Source: Arcuatula senhousia (Eukaryota; Mollusca; Bivalvia; Mytilida; Mytilidae). Taken from it: DNA of 64,000 nt. The notes below the pieces were generated by a model that was not told the origin of the DNA, did no database searches, and saw nothing but the letters and a program-made list of their open reading frames with translations. The translations under genes and the position numbers were made by a program. The DNA lies in NCBI GenBank assembly GCA_963971305.1, contig OZ020313.1, forward strand, positions 57,236,203 to 57,300,202, read 5' to 3'. Position 1 is the stretch's first letter. The number at the start of each line of letters is the position of its first letter. Below are positions 62,632-64,000 of the stretch, in pieces.

Positions 62632-64000
62632 CTACTTTTTTTCCCTTCCGCAAGACATAAAATATGATTTGTAGATTGAAAAGTAAATTAAAGTTAGGAT
62701 GACATTGATATCATAGTAAGCAACATCACTTATTTTATAACCAATAACTAGACTATTTACATTCAGAATGTGTTTGTCAAAACCAAGTTTTAATAATACA
62801 GGTTTAATATTATATAAAAAGTCCTGGACCATTGAACACTTAAGATAAAAATGTTCATAATCTTCTTTAATTTTACACTGAATACACTCGTTCTTTTCTG
62901 AAAGATTCCAAATATGTAGGATTTCCTTGCATGGAAGAATGTAGTGAAGTAATTTCCATTTAAACATTTTATATCTATTATCTTTTAGGTGATAGAATAT
63001 AAAGTTTAGAGTATATGAAAAATTTATATTTCTTTTAAAGTAGTTTTTCCGTTTCAAGAAGCCGTAGGAAATGTCATCATTATGTTTTGACATAAGAGTG
63101 ACATATATGTCTTTGGTTTTTCTCAATTTAAGCACTTCAGTTGTGTACATTATTCTAGGATTTGGAGTCTTTGGTAAATTAATTTGTGATTTAATGGATG
63201 TCTCTGTCTTAATTATATTTTGCCACGATTTTGGGATGGCATTTTTTATCATATTTACCTCTCATATCCAATCATGTTTTATTCCCAATTTTCTTAACAC
63301 TATCCTTTCCGAAATGTAACCTTTCTCGTCAATTATATCGTTTATATAATAGATCTTACTTTTGATCCATTCTTTGAAATACAAATGACAACATAAGTGG
63401 TTTATTATTAAATGTTATATATTGATTACCCCATATGACCTGCTTTCTAATTTCTAGAAAGTTTTTGGGTAATTTACATGAACCACCTTTTGCATTAATT
63501 CAAGATTTCACAATGTCTTGATAGAATGTTGGTAATTGTGTAAATTGCTTTTTATCTAAATCATGATGACTTTTTAAATTCATTCTGAAAATGAAATTAT
63601 CTTTGCCAAACTGATTCAGATAAAAAGTCGGGATAATTTTCCAATTATCACTTGAACTTGCACATAATTGTTTAACCCAATTAATATGTATGGATTGTAT
63701 ATAAGCGTCTATATCAATCATTTTTAATCCTCCATCGGAATAGCTTTTAGACAGAACACTCCTTTTTATTCTATCCCGAGAAGATTTCCATATAAAACTA
63801 TATGATAGATTTTTAAACAGCTGTAAAAAAATTTTAGGAATGACCGAACAAAATGCTAGATATGTGATATTTGGCAGTATTAGTGCTTTGAAAACTGTTA
63901 CTCTACCAATAAGAGCTAGATTTCTTTTATTCCAATCAGCCACTATTTGTTCACATTTTGTCATTTGTTTTTCAAAGTTAAGTTTTTGACATTCTTGGTT
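62632..64000 (-). pseudogene. L1/Tx1-type LINE ORF2, C-terminal part, cut by the window edge
   Basis: The minus-strand frames 63500-63964 and 62632-63252 form the region after the RT of L1/Tx1-like LINEs. They contain WNKRNLALIGRVTVFKALIL, FIWKSSRDRIKRSVL and SDGGLKMIDI, then a C-x2-C...H...C motif (CIQCKIKEDYEHFYLKC). Stops and a frameshift lie between them (about 63253-63499). The upstream RT would continue beyond 64000. This is a different lineage from LINEs 1-3. Confidence 0.8.

Overview
The window looks like a gene-poor, repeat-rich stretch of a bivalve mollusc nuclear genome, most likely a marine mussel. The evidence is AT-rich DNA, spliced genes with GT-AG introns, many nested transposons, and several bivalve-type elements built as hairpin plus microsatellite plus tandem core ('pearl'/CvA or HINE-like). 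Three host loci can be supported. (1) A three-exon TMEM97/sigma-2 receptor homologue on + (31139-36557, 170 aa). (2) A RING-less B-box/coiled-coil/beta-propeller TRIM-type protein on + (48870-50552). (3) A tRNA-Leu(CAG) at 15011-15094. Nearly everything else is mobile or repetitive.

Layout. 1-15010: small foldback elements, a pearl/HINE-like element (2930-4470), a 0.5-kb inverted repeat with a 2.1-kb spacer (4545-7650), LINE tails, and a decayed coding remnant near 11-12 kb. 15375-26157: three non-LTR retrotransposons on the minus strand. The first has open ORF1 and ORF2. The second is split by a 3.3-kb TIR element that itself carries a pearl/HINE-like element. The third is 5'-truncated. 26.3-29 kb: short-period repeats and foldbacks. 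31.1-36.6 kb: the TMEM97 gene, whose 4.2-kb first intron is more than half 32-bp satellite. 37.4-46.5 kb: two copies of one approximately 2.5-kb repeat element. The second copy is swollen to 6.3 kb by insertions, so the first copy serves as an 'empty site' that defines their ends. 46.6-47.5 kb: a minisatellite. 48.9-50.6 kb: the TRIM-type gene. 51.3-61.5 kb: nested elements, namely a TIR element holding a Penelope-like element, which holds a Ty3/gypsy element (53355-58572; 173-bp LTRs differing at one site), whose gag is split by a LINE. 61.8-64 kb: an L1/Tx1-like LINE fragment cut by the window edge.

The most notable signal is a recurring element architecture seen in five copies of four families. 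It runs: short terminal palindrome, subterminal inverted repeat, variable tandem core, GAC/GTCC-type microsatellite, then a 3' hairpin that carries the other inverted repeat. Two copies of one family show compensatory changes in the hairpin stem, and two insertions compared with their paralogous empty site look like insertion between T residues without target duplication. This fits Helentron-associated (HINE) biology. No autonomous partner is visible in the window.
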